Source: Paraburkholderia sp. PGU19
GTDB lineage: Bacteria; Pseudomonadota; Gammaproteobacteria; Burkholderiales; Burkholderiaceae
Length of the DNA: 64,000 nucleotides
NCBI RefSeq assembly: GCF_013426915.1
Contig: NZ_AP023179.1
Coordinates: 1,116,001 to 1,180,000, forward strand
Direction of reading: 5' to 3'
The notes beneath the pieces are model-generated. The model saw only the letters and a list, made by a program, of their open reading frames with translations. It did not search any database and was not told the DNA's origin. The translations under genes and the position numbers were made by a program. Below are positions 1 through 8,773 of the stretch, one piece after another. Within the stretch, counting starts at the first letter, position 1; every line of letters begins with the position of its first letter.

Positions 1-549
1 CGTGATCCGGCTCGCCAGCGTGCCCGGTTGTTTCTCCGCGTAATAGGTCGGCGAGTGGCCTGTCAGATACTGAAACAGGTCCTTACGAAGATCACCCGTG
101 ACGGCCACGAACGTGTGCGCGGCGACCCAGCCGCCAACGCGCCACAACAGGTTGTCGGCGGCGATCAGGCCGACCAGGATCGCGAACGCGCCCCACAGCG
201 GCCCCGGATGATGACGGCCCGCGCCGAGCACGTCGATCAGATGTTTGATCGCGTATTGCGAAGCGAGCGCACAGCCCACGGCCGCGAACACGCTGCCCAG
301 CACGATCAGATGAGCGACCGGATGGCGGCGGATAAAGCGGAAAAGGAACGCAAGCGGCCGGTGCGCATAGCTCGCAAGCTTTGCGTTATGGGCGTTTCGC
401 TGGGCAATGGTCAGATGTTCCAATTGTTCGTTTGGTCTGTCAGTGTCGGTTTGAGACGTCTGAAACGGGTTCAGGTCGTGCAACGGTCGTGCCTGGGAAC
501 GGCCCGTAACACCAGCGTAGGCCTCGCATTGTAAACATGCAAAAGCCAT
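1..549 (-). CDS. ABC exporter (permease-ATPase), N-terminal part, cut by window edge
   Basis: The minus strand reads without a stop from 549 to the window edge. After a variable start it gives a type-1 ABC exporter transmembrane domain: a basic segment (LFRFIRRHP), a hydrophobic helix (LIVLGSVFAAVGCAL), YAIKHLIDVL, a second helix (LWGAFAILVGLIAADNLLW), then VTGDLRKDLFQYLTGHSPTYYAEKQPGTLASRIT, which is the conserved coupling region of MsbA-like exporters. The ATPase half lies outside the window. The furthest ATG is at 549; a TTG at about residue 43 (LEHLTIAQRN) is an alternative start, because the first 40 residues look unconserved. Substrate is unknown; lipid or drug export is typical of the family. 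Confidence 0.8.
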   Translation of the reverse strand, partial: MAFACLQCEAYAGVTGRSQARPLHDLNPFQTSQTDTDRPNEQLEHLTIAQRNAHNAKLASYAHRPLAFLFRFIRRHPVAHLIVLGSVFAAVGCALASQYAIKHLIDVLGAGRHHPGPLWGAFAILVGLIAADNLLWRVGGWVAAHTFVAVTGDLRKDLFQYLTGHSPTYYAEKQPGTLASRIT

Positions 550-1162
550 TTCGCATGGCGGTACAGCCAATGGGGGCGCGATTATTTTCGCGACACGTAC
601 CGGTAAGGTTTCCCAGGCTTGACCCGCGAGCTGGCAAGTGGTTCACGACAGCGCCGTGAATTTTCGAGATATAATTACAGATTGCATACGAGCCGGCGAG
701 GCGGAATTTAATCGAGTTCCGGCCGTCGCAGACGGGTTATCGATGACCGCGGTCGAACGGCTTGCGACGCCAGTGCCGAAGCAGGGCTCCCACTGTAAAA
801 CACCTTGAGAAAACAAGGGTTTGCGAAGTGTTTCGCGTTTGTAACAACGTAAAGACTTTGAAATGTGGGGGGCCGGTGCGCGAGATAGGCATCGATAATG
901 CATGCTCGGTCGCGTCAGGAAAAAACTGACAGTTTGTCAACGTTCGTTCGTCAGCCGCGTTTATGGCTTTGAGCACAGACTTTGACATTGACCAAGCTGG
1001 CGTCTTACCAAGCGATCCATCGCAGGAATTTCTCGAAAGAATCAGGCTCGTGTCCGATGCAGCTTCAGGCTGCACACTGAACCGGGCGCCCTGGCGAGCA
1101 AGCGAAGTCGCTTTTTCCAAACTGCAGTCTTTTTGCCTGATTTTTTACGAGGAGTTCTCCCT
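550..1162. other. 613-nt gene-free stretch upstream of the GT4 gene
   Basis: Nothing here reads as a convincing protein. A perfect TATAAT lies at 670-675 on the plus strand without a good -35. A TTGACA lies at 982-987 with only a weak -10 (TTACCA, 1005-1010). A small inverted repeat, GTCAG/CTGAC, lies at about 915-931. A 94-codon reading frame starting at 963 overlaps the next gene and lacks a ribosome site, so I do not call it. The stretch may be a long 5' leader for the downstream glycosyltransferase; that is inference. Confidence 0.4.
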
Positions 1163-2227
1163 ATGCGAATCGCTCAAATCGCTCCCTTGCACGAGGCGGT
1201 TCCTCCCAAGCTCTATGGCGGCACGGAACGCGTCGTGTCGTACCTGACGGAAGCGCTCGTCGAGCTGGGACATGACGTGACGCTTTTTGCGAGTGGCGAT
1301 TCGCAAACCTCCGCGAAGCTCGAAGCTTTCTGGCCGCAGGCGTTGCGTCTGGACCCGACCATCCGCGACGTAATGGCGCCGCACATGCTGCTGCTCGAAG
1401 AAGTCCGCCGCCGCGCGGAAGAATTCGACGTGCTGCATTTCCACATCGACTACTACCCGTTCTCGCTGTTCGCGCGCCAGCCCGTGCCGTTCCTGACGAC
1501 GATGCACGGCCGTCTCGATCTGCCCGAACTGCAGCCGGTCTTCAACACGTTCAGCGACGTGCCCGTCGTGTCGATTTCGGACAACCAGCGCCAGCCGCTG
1601 CAACAGGCGCACTGGCTGTCGACGGTGTACCACGGCCTGCCGGAAAACGTGCTCACGCCGATCCCCAACGTCGAGCCGGGCTACCTCGCATTCCTCGGCC
1701 GCGTCTCGCCGGAGAAGGGTCTCGACCGCGCGATCCGCATCGCCGGCCAGGCAGGCATGAAGCTCAAGGTCGCCGCCAAGATCGACAAGGCCGACCGCGC
1801 CTATTACGAAGAAGTCATCAAGCCGCTGATGGCGCTGCCGCACGTCGAGTACATCGGCGAAATCGGCGAAGCCGAAAAGCGTGAGTTCCTCGGCAACGCG
1901 CATGCACTGGTGTTCCCGATCGACTGGCCGGAGCCCTTCGGTCTGGTGATGATCGAAGCCATGGCTTGCGGCACGCCCGTGATCGCGTTCAAGCGCGGCT
2001 CGGTGCCGGAAGTGATCGAGAACGGTGTGTCGGGCTTCGTCGTCGAAGACGAAATCAGCGCGGTTGCCGCCCTCAAGCGTCTGGACCAACTGCCCCGCGC
2101 GCAGGTGCGCAAGGCGTTCGAATCGCGCTTCTCGTCGAAGGTGATGGCGCAGAACTACCTGAAGACGTACGAAGAACTGCTGCACGCGAAGCGCCGCACG
2201 GTGCTGCGCGAAGTCAACGCAAGCTGA
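1163..2227 (+). CDS. Family 4 glycosyltransferase
   Basis: 354 residues with the two Rossmann-like domains of GT4 (GT-B fold) enzymes. The N-terminus MRIAQIAPLHEAVPPKLYGGTERVVSYLTEALVELGHDVTLFASGDS carries the glycine-rich acceptor-domain start. The C-terminal half has GYLAFLGRVSPEKGLDRAI and the EPFGLVMIEAMACGTPVIAFKRGSVPEVIENGVSGFVV block, the EX7E nucleotide-sugar motif. It transfers a sugar from a nucleotide donor; acceptor and product are unknown. The start at 1163 is preferred because AGGAG (1150-1154) lies 8 nt before the ATG; a longer frame begins at 1133. It stands alone and is followed by a strong hairpin. Confidence 0.88.
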   Translation: MRIAQIAPLHEAVPPKLYGGTERVVSYLTEALVELGHDVTLFASGDSQTSAKLEAFWPQALRLDPTIRDVMAPHMLLLEEVRRRAEEFDVLHFHIDYYPFSLFARQPVPFLTTMHGRLDLPELQPVFNTFSDVPVVSISDNQRQPLQQAHWLSTVYHGLPENVLTPIPNVEPGYLAFLGRVSPEKGLDRAIRIAGQAGMKLKVAAKIDKADRAYYEEVIKPLMALPHVEYIGEIGEAEKREFLGNAHALVFPIDWPEPFGLVMIEAMACGTPVIAFKRGSVPEVIENGVSGFVVEDEISAVAALKRLDQLPRAQVRKAFESRFSSKVMAQNYLKTYEELLHAKRRTVLREVNAS

Positions 2228-2290
2228 TCTTCGTCGAAGCGAGCCGCGAGAGGGTTGTTTAACTTCTGCGCGGTCCGTTGGATGGGCCGA

Positions 2291-2325
2291 CAACGCCCCG
2301 CATGTGTCGAACATGCGGGGCGTTG
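2291..2325 (+). terminator. Strong hairpin after the GT4 gene
   Basis: A perfect 15-bp stem (2291-2305 with 2311-2325) closes a 5-nt loop, GTCGA. It is followed by a T-rich but interrupted tract (TTGCATTTG), so termination is likely but this is not a textbook U-run. Confidence 0.7.
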
Positions 2326-2475
2326 TTGCATTTGCGCCGCACGCCGATGCGAAACGCGCGGCGAATGTACCAAAAGTGCGCGTTCATGGTCCTGCAACCG
2401 TGAGACGACTCCGTAATATCCCTATAATGGCCGTGCCGCAAATCCGGCGCAGCCGGTCGATATGAGGAGATTGCT

Positions 2476-3333
2476 TTGGCGAGAACGAAACAGACGCGTG
2501 CGAGCGCGGCGCCCGGCGCCGGCACGATGTTCACGCTTCGCGCCATCGGTCTCGTGATACTGGCGCGCTGGCTCTTCTCGATGGGTGAGATGGACCCGCT
2601 GACGGCCCTGCAGGCGATGGCCTCGTCGCCATGGGCATGCATCAATCTCGTCTTCCTCTTTCTGCTGATCTTCCTGCCGGGCGCGAAGGCGCGTGCCGAG
2701 CGGCCGTTCCATCCGTTGCCGCAATGGTTGCGTCAGGCGCTGCGCGTGTTTGCGTTCCTGGGCTTGCTGTTCGCGGTCTGGTCGGTGGGCGCGTTCGTCT
2801 GGGCGGCGGGCTGGCGGCGCGCGTTCAACGCGGTCGCCGCGACCAACGGCTGGCTGCTCGCCGCGCCGACGCTGTACGCCGTGGTCGTGTGGATCTGCCG
2901 TCCGCGTGCGTTGTGGCGCACGAATATCGCTGCGCGCCGCTTTGCCATCGGCCGCTTTGCCATTTCGATCGATGCCGTCACCCGGACGGCCATCGTCTGG
3001 GCTGAAAGCCGCAAGCTCGGCCAGTACGACGCGCGCGAGTTGTCGTTGCGCTGGCACGACGGGACTGAGCGCGCGGCCGGTGTGCCGCGTGCGGCGCAGG
3101 CCGTCGATCTGTCAGGCGCACAGCCGGCGACCGTGCCGCCCATTTCGAACGGCCACGCGACGCTCGAGCGCGCGGGTGTCGGCGGCTTGCTGCGCCGTCC
3201 GAAAGTCGAGTTGATGTGGGATTCGCCCGCTGCCGCCGGCCACAACCGTCAGACCGTGTTCAGGACGCCGCTCTCGACGGAAGGCGATCGCGTCGCGGCG
3301 CGGGCGCTCGACGCGAGTCTGCGCCAGGCCTGA
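2476..3333 (+). CDS. Conserved membrane protein of unknown function
   Basis: 285 residues. The start is TTG at 2476, with GAGGAGA (2464-2470) at good spacing. Hydrophobic segments lie at about residues 18-36, 52-70, 95-115 and 125-142. A polar C-terminal domain of about 130 residues follows, containing RFAIGRFAISIDAVTRTAIVWAESRKLGQYDARELSLRWHDG. I do not recognise a named family. The N-terminus MARTKQTRAS matches the first six residues of the histone H3 tail once Met is removed; this is probably chance. The next gene is on the same strand 95 nt on. Confidence 0.65.
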   Translation: MARTKQTRASAAPGAGTMFTLRAIGLVILARWLFSMGEMDPLTALQAMASSPWACINLVFLFLLIFLPGAKARAERPFHPLPQWLRQALRVFAFLGLLFAVWSVGAFVWAAGWRRAFNAVAATNGWLLAAPTLYAVVVWICRPRALWRTNIAARRFAIGRFAISIDAVTRTAIVWAESRKLGQYDARELSLRWHDGTERAAGVPRAAQAVDLSGAQPATVPPISNGHATLERAGVGGLLRRPKVELMWDSPAAAGHNRQTVFRTPLSTEGDRVAARALDASLRQA

Positions 3334-3428
3334 ATACTCTTTCCGGGCGCGGGTCCTCGCGTCCCGGCACCCTCGGCCCGACATGGGCCTGACGCGCCAA
3401 CCGCTTTGCATCGTTCACGGAGGTGTTC

Positions 3429-3878
3429 ATGCTGATCCGCTGGTTGCTGGCCGCTGTCCATCTGCTGGGTTACGGCTTCGCGCTCGCCGCGATCATCGGG
3501 CGCACGCGCGGGCTGCGACAGCTGTCCGATCCGGCCGGTCTGCAGCGCGTCTTCGTCGCGGACAATCTCTGGGGCACCACGGCCATCGTTCTGATCGTCA
3601 CGGGCTTGATGCGCGTGTTCGGTGGCTTTGAGAAGGGCGCGGACTACTACCTACACGAGCCGCTCTTTCACGTGAAGATGGCGGCGCTCGTGCTGATCCT
3701 CGTTTTCGAGATCGTGCCGACGATGACCTTGATCCGCTGGCGTCTCGCCGTCAGAAACGGCGAGACGCCGGATCTCTCCCGCGCCCGCCGCTTCGCCCGA
3801 ACGGGGCACTGGCAATCCATTCTGCTCGTCGTGATGGTGTTCGCCGCGTCGGGCATGGCGCGCGGCATTGGCGCGTAG
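3429..3878 (+). CDS. DUF2214-like small membrane protein
   Basis: 149 residues with about four membrane helices: LIRWLLAAVHLLGYGFALAAII, NLWGTTAIVLIVTGLMRVFGGFEKG, LFHVKMAALVLILVFEIVPTMTLI and WQSILLVVMVFAASGMARG. Overall plan and motifs (HLLG near the start, GADYYLHEPLFHVKM) fit the DUF2214 family of unknown function. GGAGG at 3418-3422 fits ATG at 3429 better than the upstream GTG at 3423. It probably shares a transcript with the gene before it. Confidence 0.7.
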   Translation: MLIRWLLAAVHLLGYGFALAAIIGRTRGLRQLSDPAGLQRVFVADNLWGTTAIVLIVTGLMRVFGGFEKGADYYLHEPLFHVKMAALVLILVFEIVPTMTLIRWRLAVRNGETPDLSRARRFARTGHWQSILLVVMVFAASGMARGIGA

Positions 3879-3895
3879 TTATCGACGGATAGCTG

Positions 3896-5764
3896 TCAGT
3901 GCGGGGTAATGCGGCACCACTGCCACGCGATCACGCCCTTGCCGATCCCCGCCTCATACGGCGTGCAGGAGGCCGCGTCGAAGTCGAAGCCGGCTCGCTC
4001 GAAAGCGCCAGCGGCATCAGTGGCGAGCTGGCGGTTGCGGGCCGTAAGATCCAGGCGATCGTCGGCGCGCAGGCCGAGCCGGCACTGTTCGTACGCGCCG
4101 CGCGGACCTTCGACGGCCGCATGCAGATGCAGTTTCGACACCGCCCAACGCAAGGTATTGCAGCCGCCAGCCGAGCGCGTCAGTCCGAGCGTGGCGGCAA
4201 CGTCGTTCACGCCGTTGACATTGTCCTCGCGCCAGTTGTGCGCGCCGTCGATCAGCGCGAACGTCGGGCCGCCGCGTTCGCGCGCGAGCGCCACGATGCG
4301 GGCGCGAAACGCGTCGCTGGCGGGAAAACTGCTGTCGATTTGCGTGAACGCGACCGTGTCGGGAAAGAGCGTCGCGATCCACGCCCAGCCTGTCGTGGTG
4401 CTCCGGATCACGACCGTCGTGCGCTCCGGCTGTGCCAGCGGCGGAAGCTGCGCGTGGTAGAGCGGATCGGCCCAGCCTTCGTGTCCCCACGTGCGCGCGC
4501 CGCCCGTCACGACGACGGCCGTGGCGGCGATGAGTATCCACGCCGCCGCGCGCCGTGCGATGTGGGCGGGCGGCAACCGGTCGAGCAGCAGCACGAGCAC
4601 CATCGGCGCGAGCATTTCGATGGGCACGATGTAACGGTAGATGCTGAACAGCTTCATCCACACGACGAAACCGAGCACGACGAACAGCACCACGAGCCGC
4701 TGTTTCGGTTCGAGTGCGGCGCGCGGCTGGCCCTTGAAGCGCTGCGCAATGCGCGCGAACACCCACCACGCGAGCACGATATAGACGATCGGCCAGATGA
4801 TCTGACGGATTGGCGTTTCGCCGACACGCTTCGAATCCGCCGCGATGATGAATGGCCACAGCAGCGTCTCGACGAGATTGCGCGGCAGCCAGCGCACGTC
4901 GCCTTGCGCGGCGGATGCCGTCAGCGGATTTGGAAAGAACTTGCCGAACTGCGGATAGAGCGGGTTGCCGAACTGCTGCCACAGATGCAGCATCCAGAAG
5001 CCCGTCGTTGCGGCCATGCCGAGCAGCACGCCCACGCCGAACAGAAACGCGATGCGCACGCGCGCGCCCAGCGCGCCGGGGTAGCTCAGAAGGCTCACGC
5101 ACAGCGCGACGGCGAAGACCGCGTTGGTAAGCTTCAGGCCCGTCGCGCAACCGACGAGCAGGCCGCTGAGGATTGACGCCGCGAACGCGCCCGCCGTGCG
5201 CTCGCCGAGCCGCCGCCAGTTCGAGAGCGCCACCAGCAGGCCGCCGAGCACGAGGATCGCCGTCGTGTCGTCGCCCATCGAATTGCCGAGGCCGGACAGA
5301 TAGTTGGCGGTGAGGCAGCCGGCCCCGGCGATCAGAACGGGCAGGCGGTAGCGATCGTCGCTGGACGCGGACGGCCATACTTCGCGGGCGATCGCCACAA
5401 TCAGCACGAACGTCGAGCCATGCAACACGCCGAGCAGAAACCCGACGACACGCGACGGCAGATGCGTATTCAACAGGTACAGCGCGGTGTCGAGCAGCGG
5501 GTTGAAATACGATTGCATGCCCGCCGGAGCGAGGTCGGTCTGCAACTTGCCGTGCAGCCACGCGAACGGGTTGTACAGGTGATAGTTGTAGAGATCCCAG
5601 TTCGCGTCGGCGCCGAGCAGCAGCGAGTACAGACCGAACAGCAGCGGCACGATCACGCATGCGGCCGTCATCGCTCGACGCGAGCGGAGATCGACGATGC
5701 GCCGGCGCGCGGTGGGCAACGCGGCCCTGGTTTGAGGATGCGGCTTCGCGGGGCGGGCGGTCAC
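3896..5764 (-). CDS. Large multi-pass membrane protein, GT39/GT87-like glycosyltransferase
   Basis: 622 residues, starting GTG at 5764 inside the stop of the GtrA gene (4-nt overlap). After a basic leader there are about ten membrane segments from residue 33 to 430. An early periplasmic loop holds GADANWDLYNYHLYNPFAWLHGKL, an acidic/aromatic loop in the position where GT-C enzymes keep their catalytic acid. A soluble tail of about 180 residues follows. As the last gene of a GT2-GtrA-membrane protein operon, it would be the natural periplasmic glucosyltransferase of a GtrABC-like surface-sugar modification set. That role is inferred from context; the exact family is not certain. Confidence 0.7.
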   Translation of the reverse strand: MTARPAKPHPQTRAALPTARRRIVDLRSRRAMTAACVIVPLLFGLYSLLLGADANWDLYNYHLYNPFAWLHGKLQTDLAPAGMQSYFNPLLDTALYLLNTHLPSRVVGFLLGVLHGSTFVLIVAIAREVWPSASSDDRYRLPVLIAGAGCLTANYLSGLGNSMGDDTTAILVLGGLLVALSNWRRLGERTAGAFAASILSGLLVGCATGLKLTNAVFAVALCVSLLSYPGALGARVRIAFLFGVGVLLGMAATTGFWMLHLWQQFGNPLYPQFGKFFPNPLTASAAQGDVRWLPRNLVETLLWPFIIAADSKRVGETPIRQIIWPIVYIVLAWWVFARIAQRFKGQPRAALEPKQRLVVLFVVLGFVVWMKLFSIYRYIVPIEMLAPMVLVLLLDRLPPAHIARRAAAWILIAATAVVVTGGARTWGHEGWADPLYHAQLPPLAQPERTTVVIRSTTTGWAWIATLFPDTVAFTQIDSSFPASDAFRARIVALARERGGPTFALIDGAHNWREDNVNGVNDVAATLGLTRSAGGCNTLRWAVSKLHLHAAVEGPRGAYEQCRLGLRADDRLDLTARNRQLATDAAGAFERAGFDFDAASCTPYEAGIGKGVIAWQWCRITPH

Positions 5765-6150
5765 GAGCGGGCCTTGAACACCCAGAGCTTGGCGCTGACG
5801 AAGTTGACCGTCATGCCCGCGAGCGACCCGACGGCAACGCCGATGAGCGGCAGCAGCGCGCTCTTCGGCAGTAGCAGGATCGTCGCGCTATAGGCAGCGT
5901 AATTGACGACGCCGCCGCCCAGCATCGCGAACAGGTAATGCCACCACTCGGACCACGCGGATTTGTTGCTGCCCTGGACGAACGTGAAGCGTCGATTGAA
6001 CTGCCACGTCGACCAGACGGCCGCGACGAACGAGACCGCGCGACCGACGAAATAGCCCGCGCCGAGCGCGAGCATTCCGTACAGCACGCCGGCGTCGACG
6101 ATGAGGCCGATCACGCCGGCAATGGCGAAGCGGAGTAGTTCGCGCTTCAT
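5761..6150 (-). CDS. GtrA family membrane protein
   Basis: 129 residues, four membrane helices: LLRFAIAGVIGLIVDAGVLYGMLALG, RAVSFVAAVWSTWQFNRRFTF, WHYLFAMLGGGVVNYAAYSATILLL and LIGVAVGSLAGMTVNFVSAKLWVFK. The FxxaGxigxxvD start and the final NFxxxkxwVF are GtrA hallmarks. GtrA proteins are thought to flip polyprenyl-phosphate-linked glucose. The ATG at 6150 overlaps the stop of the GT2 gene by 4 nt (ATGA), so the two are translationally coupled. Together with GT2 and the large membrane protein it forms a three-gene surface-glycosylation operon. Confidence 0.88.
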   Translation of the reverse strand: MKRELLRFAIAGVIGLIVDAGVLYGMLALGAGYFVGRAVSFVAAVWSTWQFNRRFTFVQGSNKSAWSEWWHYLFAMLGGGVVNYAAYSATILLLPKSALLPLIGVAVGSLAGMTVNFVSAKLWVFKARS

Positions 6151-7148
6151 TTGACGGCTCGTTCTGGGAGTGTCGTAGCTGTTGCTGTCTTCGCTGCCGC
6201 TGTTGCTTCGCGCGGAGCGCCCGGTGCCGGAACGGCGAGATACGCGAGGCGCTTCACTTCGGCGCGGCCGTGGGTGACGGTATCGAGTATCACGCCGCAC
6301 ACCAGGAACAGCGCTGCGAAGATCATCAGCGCTGCGCACAGCACGGCCGTCGGAAGGCGCGGCACGAGACCCGTTTCGAAGTACGTTTCGAACAGCGGCA
6401 CGGCGAGTGCGATCGACGCAAGCGCACATATTGCCGTGCCAATCGAGAAGAACGTGAGCGGCCGTTCGGCACGGAAGAGCTTCACGATCATGCCGAGAAT
6501 GCGAAAGCCGTCACGATACGTGTTGAGCTTGCTGACCGAGCCTTCGGGGCGCGATTTGTAGCGCGTCGCGATTTCGGCGACGGGCATGCGCAGTTCCAGC
6601 GCGTGGACGGTAAGCTCCGTCTCCGTTTCGAAGCCTTTCGAATGCGCGGGGAACGACTTCACATAGCGGCGCGAGAACACGCGATAGCCCGACAACATGT
6701 CGGTGAACGTACGGCCGAAGATCGACGCGACGAAGCGCGTGAGCATCACATTGCCGAAGCGATGGCCGAGCCGATACGCTTCCTGCTCGTCCGTGTGACG
6801 GGTCGCGACGACCATGTCGAGTGTGTCCTCGATGAGGCGCTGGATCATTTGCGGCGCGGCGGCGGCGTCGTAGGTATCGTCGCCGTCGACGAGCACGTAC
6901 GCATCTGCGTCGATATCCGCGAACATTCGCCGGATGACGTTGCCCTTGCCCTGATACCCGACCTGACGCACCACGGCGCCCGCCGCGCGCGCGACGTCGC
7001 TCGTGTCATCCGTCGAGTTGTTGTCGAACACGTAGATGTCGGCGCCCGGCAGAGCCGCGCGAAAATCCCGCACGACGGAGCGGACAGTCGCAGCCTCGTT
7101 GTAGCAGGGAATCAGCACGGCTAGACGAAGCGAATCATAAAGGGGCAT
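6147..7148 (-). CDS. Family 2 glycosyltransferase, polyprenyl-phosphate sugar synthase type
   Basis: 333 residues. The GT2 core is at the N-terminus: LAVLIPCYNEAATVRSVV, DIYVFDNNSTDDTSD, AYVLVDGDDTYD (DxD-type metal site at about residue 88) and GYRVFSRRYVKSFP. Two C-terminal membrane helices follow (LTFFSIGTAICALASIALAVPLF and AVLCAALMIFAALFLVCGVILD). This is the GtrB/DPM1-like layout that loads a sugar on a lipid phosphate at the inner membrane. It is the first gene of the operon with GtrA and the large membrane protein, using 4-nt overlaps throughout. A 240-nt gene-free gap separates it from the tRNA-Val terminator. Confidence 0.85.
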   Translation of the reverse strand: MPLYDSLRLAVLIPCYNEAATVRSVVRDFRAALPGADIYVFDNNSTDDTSDVARAAGAVVRQVGYQGKGNVIRRMFADIDADAYVLVDGDDTYDAAAAPQMIQRLIEDTLDMVVATRHTDEQEAYRLGHRFGNVMLTRFVASIFGRTFTDMLSGYRVFSRRYVKSFPAHSKGFETETELTVHALELRMPVAEIATRYKSRPEGSVSKLNTYRDGFRILGMIVKLFRAERPLTFFSIGTAICALASIALAVPLFETYFETGLVPRLPTAVLCAALMIFAALFLVCGVILDTVTHGRAEVKRLAYLAVPAPGAPREATAAAKTATATTLPERAVK

Positions 7149-7342
7149 CGGCAGGGTGATGGATGATGATGGTGACGGGCTTCGCGCGCGACGGCCGGCT
7201 GCGCGAAGCGCGGCTATTTTAACGCACGCATCAGGCGCCGCCTGATTGTTCGAGGCGGGTGTCGCGGCGATGCGATTGAGCGTCAGCGGGTTCTAAGGGA
7301 AGCGCGGCGAGCGCAAGCATTGACGAAAAGGAACCGGAAAAG

Positions 7343-7371
7343 AAAAAGGCCCGGACGTTTCCGTCCGGGCC
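7343..7371 (-). terminator. Intrinsic terminator after tRNA-Val
   Basis: A perfect 10-bp GC-rich stem (7348-7357 with 7362-7371) closes a 4-nt loop. In the minus sense it ends in TTTTTCTTTT. It lies 16 nt beyond the tRNA 3' end. Confidence 0.9.
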
Positions 7372-7387
7372 TTCTTTTCTTCGAATT

Positions 7388-7462
7388 TGGTGGGTAGTAC
7401 TGGGATCGAACCAGTGACCCCTGCCGTGTGAAGGCAGTGCTCTACCGCTGAGCTAACCACCC
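7388..7462 (-). tRNA. tRNA-Val (anticodon CAC)
   Basis: 75 nt on the minus strand, starting GGGTGGTTAGCTCAG. The anticodon loop is TTCACAC (anticodon CAC), the T-loop is TTCGATC, and CCA is encoded at the end. The acceptor pairs GGGTGGT with ACTACCC (one G-T). It is followed by its own terminator and lies just downstream of dnaQ on the same strand. Confidence 0.97.
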
Positions 7463-7510
7463 GAAGAGCTGTGCATTATGTCAGCTCTTTTAGACTTCGA
7501 CAAGTACTTT

Positions 7511-8260
7511 TTAAGCGATTTGCGCATCCGCTGTCGCCGAGACATCTTCCGCAGCCGCTTGGGTGCGCCACACGCTCGTTCCCTTCACCGATTTGTCGAG
7601 ACCATCGAGCAGTGCTTCGTGTTCGGCCAGTTCGTCGTCCGTCGCCGTCAGCACGATGAGTTCGAGTGTGTCGAGCTTCACGCGCTTCGCGCCGCCTGCA
7701 TGACCCGCTGCCGCCTCGCCGATCATGTCGATCACGAGGCTTTCCTGACCGCGCGTCATCGCGAGGTACACCTCGGCGAGCAACTCCGAGTCGAGCAGTG
7801 CGCCATGCAGCGTGCGGTGTGCGTTGCTGATGCCGAAGCGGTCGCACAGCGCGTCCAGCGAATTGCGCTTGCCCGGGAACATAGACTTCGCGCGCACGAG
7901 CGTGTCGATCACCTCGCCGCAGTGTTCCGTGAACGGTGGCAAGCCCAGCAGCGAGAATTCGGCGTTGAGAAAGCCGATATCGAATGGCGCGTTGTGGATG
8001 ATGAGTTCCGCGTCCTTCACGAAGTCGCGCAGCGCGTCGGCGATCTCCGCGAACTTGGGCTTGTCGCGCAGGAATTCCGTTGTCAGTCCGTGTACGGCCA
8101 GCGCGCCCGGATCGCTGTCGCGCTCGGGATTGACGTAGAAGTGCAGGTTGTTGCCCGTTAGCCGGCGGTTCATCAATTCGACGCAGCCGATTTCGATGAT
8201 ACGGTCGCCGCTCTTCGCATTCAGTCCTGTCGTTTCCGTATCGAGGATGATTTGACGCAT
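7511..8260 (-). CDS. dnaQ: DNA polymerase III epsilon subunit (3'-5' proofreading exonuclease)
   Basis: 249 residues. The DEDDh exonuclease signature is complete: ExoI IILDTETTGL (D8, E10), ExoII LIIHNAPFDIGFLNAEF (D at about 98), and ExoIII YRT-type LHGALLDSELLAEVY with the catalytic His and Asp. The C-terminal tail that binds the alpha subunit is present. It proofreads the replicative polymerase. It follows rnhA with a 66-nt gap, and the dnaQ-rnhA-methyltransferase-gloB-mltD neighbourhood is also known in E. coli. Confidence 0.96.
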   Translation of the reverse strand: MRQIILDTETTGLNAKSGDRIIEIGCVELMNRRLTGNNLHFYVNPERDSDPGALAVHGLTTEFLRDKPKFAEIADALRDFVKDAELIIHNAPFDIGFLNAEFSLLGLPPFTEHCGEVIDTLVRAKSMFPGKRNSLDALCDRFGISNAHRTLHGALLDSELLAEVYLAMTRGQESLVIDMIGEAAAGHAGGAKRVKLDTLELIVLTATDDELAEHEALLDGLDKSVKGTSVWRTQAAAEDVSATADAQIA

Positions 8261-8326
8261 GTCGGTGTTGCCTGCCTGTGTGGATGCGTGAAAAGAATGG
8301 AGCGTTCTAAAATGCGCCGCTGAAGA

Positions 8327-8773
8327 TTAGAGCTGCGCCAGCGAGGCCACGCCGCGATTGGCGAGCGCGTCCGCGCGTTCGTTCTCCGGATGCCCCGCAT
8401 GCCCCTTGACCCAGCGCCATTCGAGTTCATGCTGCTGCGTGAGCGCATCGAGCCGCTTCCAGAGATCCGCGTTCTTCACGGGCGCTTTCGCGGCCGTCAC
8501 CCAGCCTTTCTTCTTCCAGCCGTGAATCCATTCGCTGATGCCTTTCTGGACGTACTGCGAGTCCGTGTGCACGATCGCCTTGCATGGGCGCTTCAACGCT
8601 TCGAGCGCGGCGATCACGGCCATCAGTTCCATGCGGTTGTTGGTCGTGTTCGCTTCGCCGCCGAACAGTTCTTTTTCCTGCGCGCCGTAGCGCAACAGCG
8701 CGCCCCAGCCGCCAGGGCCGGGATTGCCCTTGCAGGCGCCGTCGGTGAAGATTTCGATCAGATCTGAACTCAT
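8327..8773 (-). CDS. rnhA: Ribonuclease HI
   Basis: 148 residues. It cuts the RNA strand of RNA-DNA hybrids. All four catalytic acids are visible: [17 protein letters not shown] (D10-equivalent), [15 protein letters not shown] (E48), VHTDSQYV (D70) and [10 protein letters not shown] (D134), plus the KGHAGHPEN His loop. ATG at 8773 overlaps the stop of the methyltransferase gene by 4 nt (ATGA), so the two are coupled. A longer upstream frame exists but would overlap that gene entirely. Confidence 0.96.
   Translation of the reverse strand: MSSDLIEIFTDGACKGNPGPGGWGALLRYGAQEKELFGGEANTTNNRMELMAVIAALEALKRPCKAIVHTDSQYVQKGISEWIHGWKKKGWVTAAKAPVKNADLWKRLDALTQQHELEWRWVKGHAGHPENERADALANRGVASLAQL

Noticed and set aside
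963..1247. 94-codon frame before the GT4 gene
   Set aside because: No ribosome site, overlaps the real gene by 85 nt, and the second half is low quality as protein.
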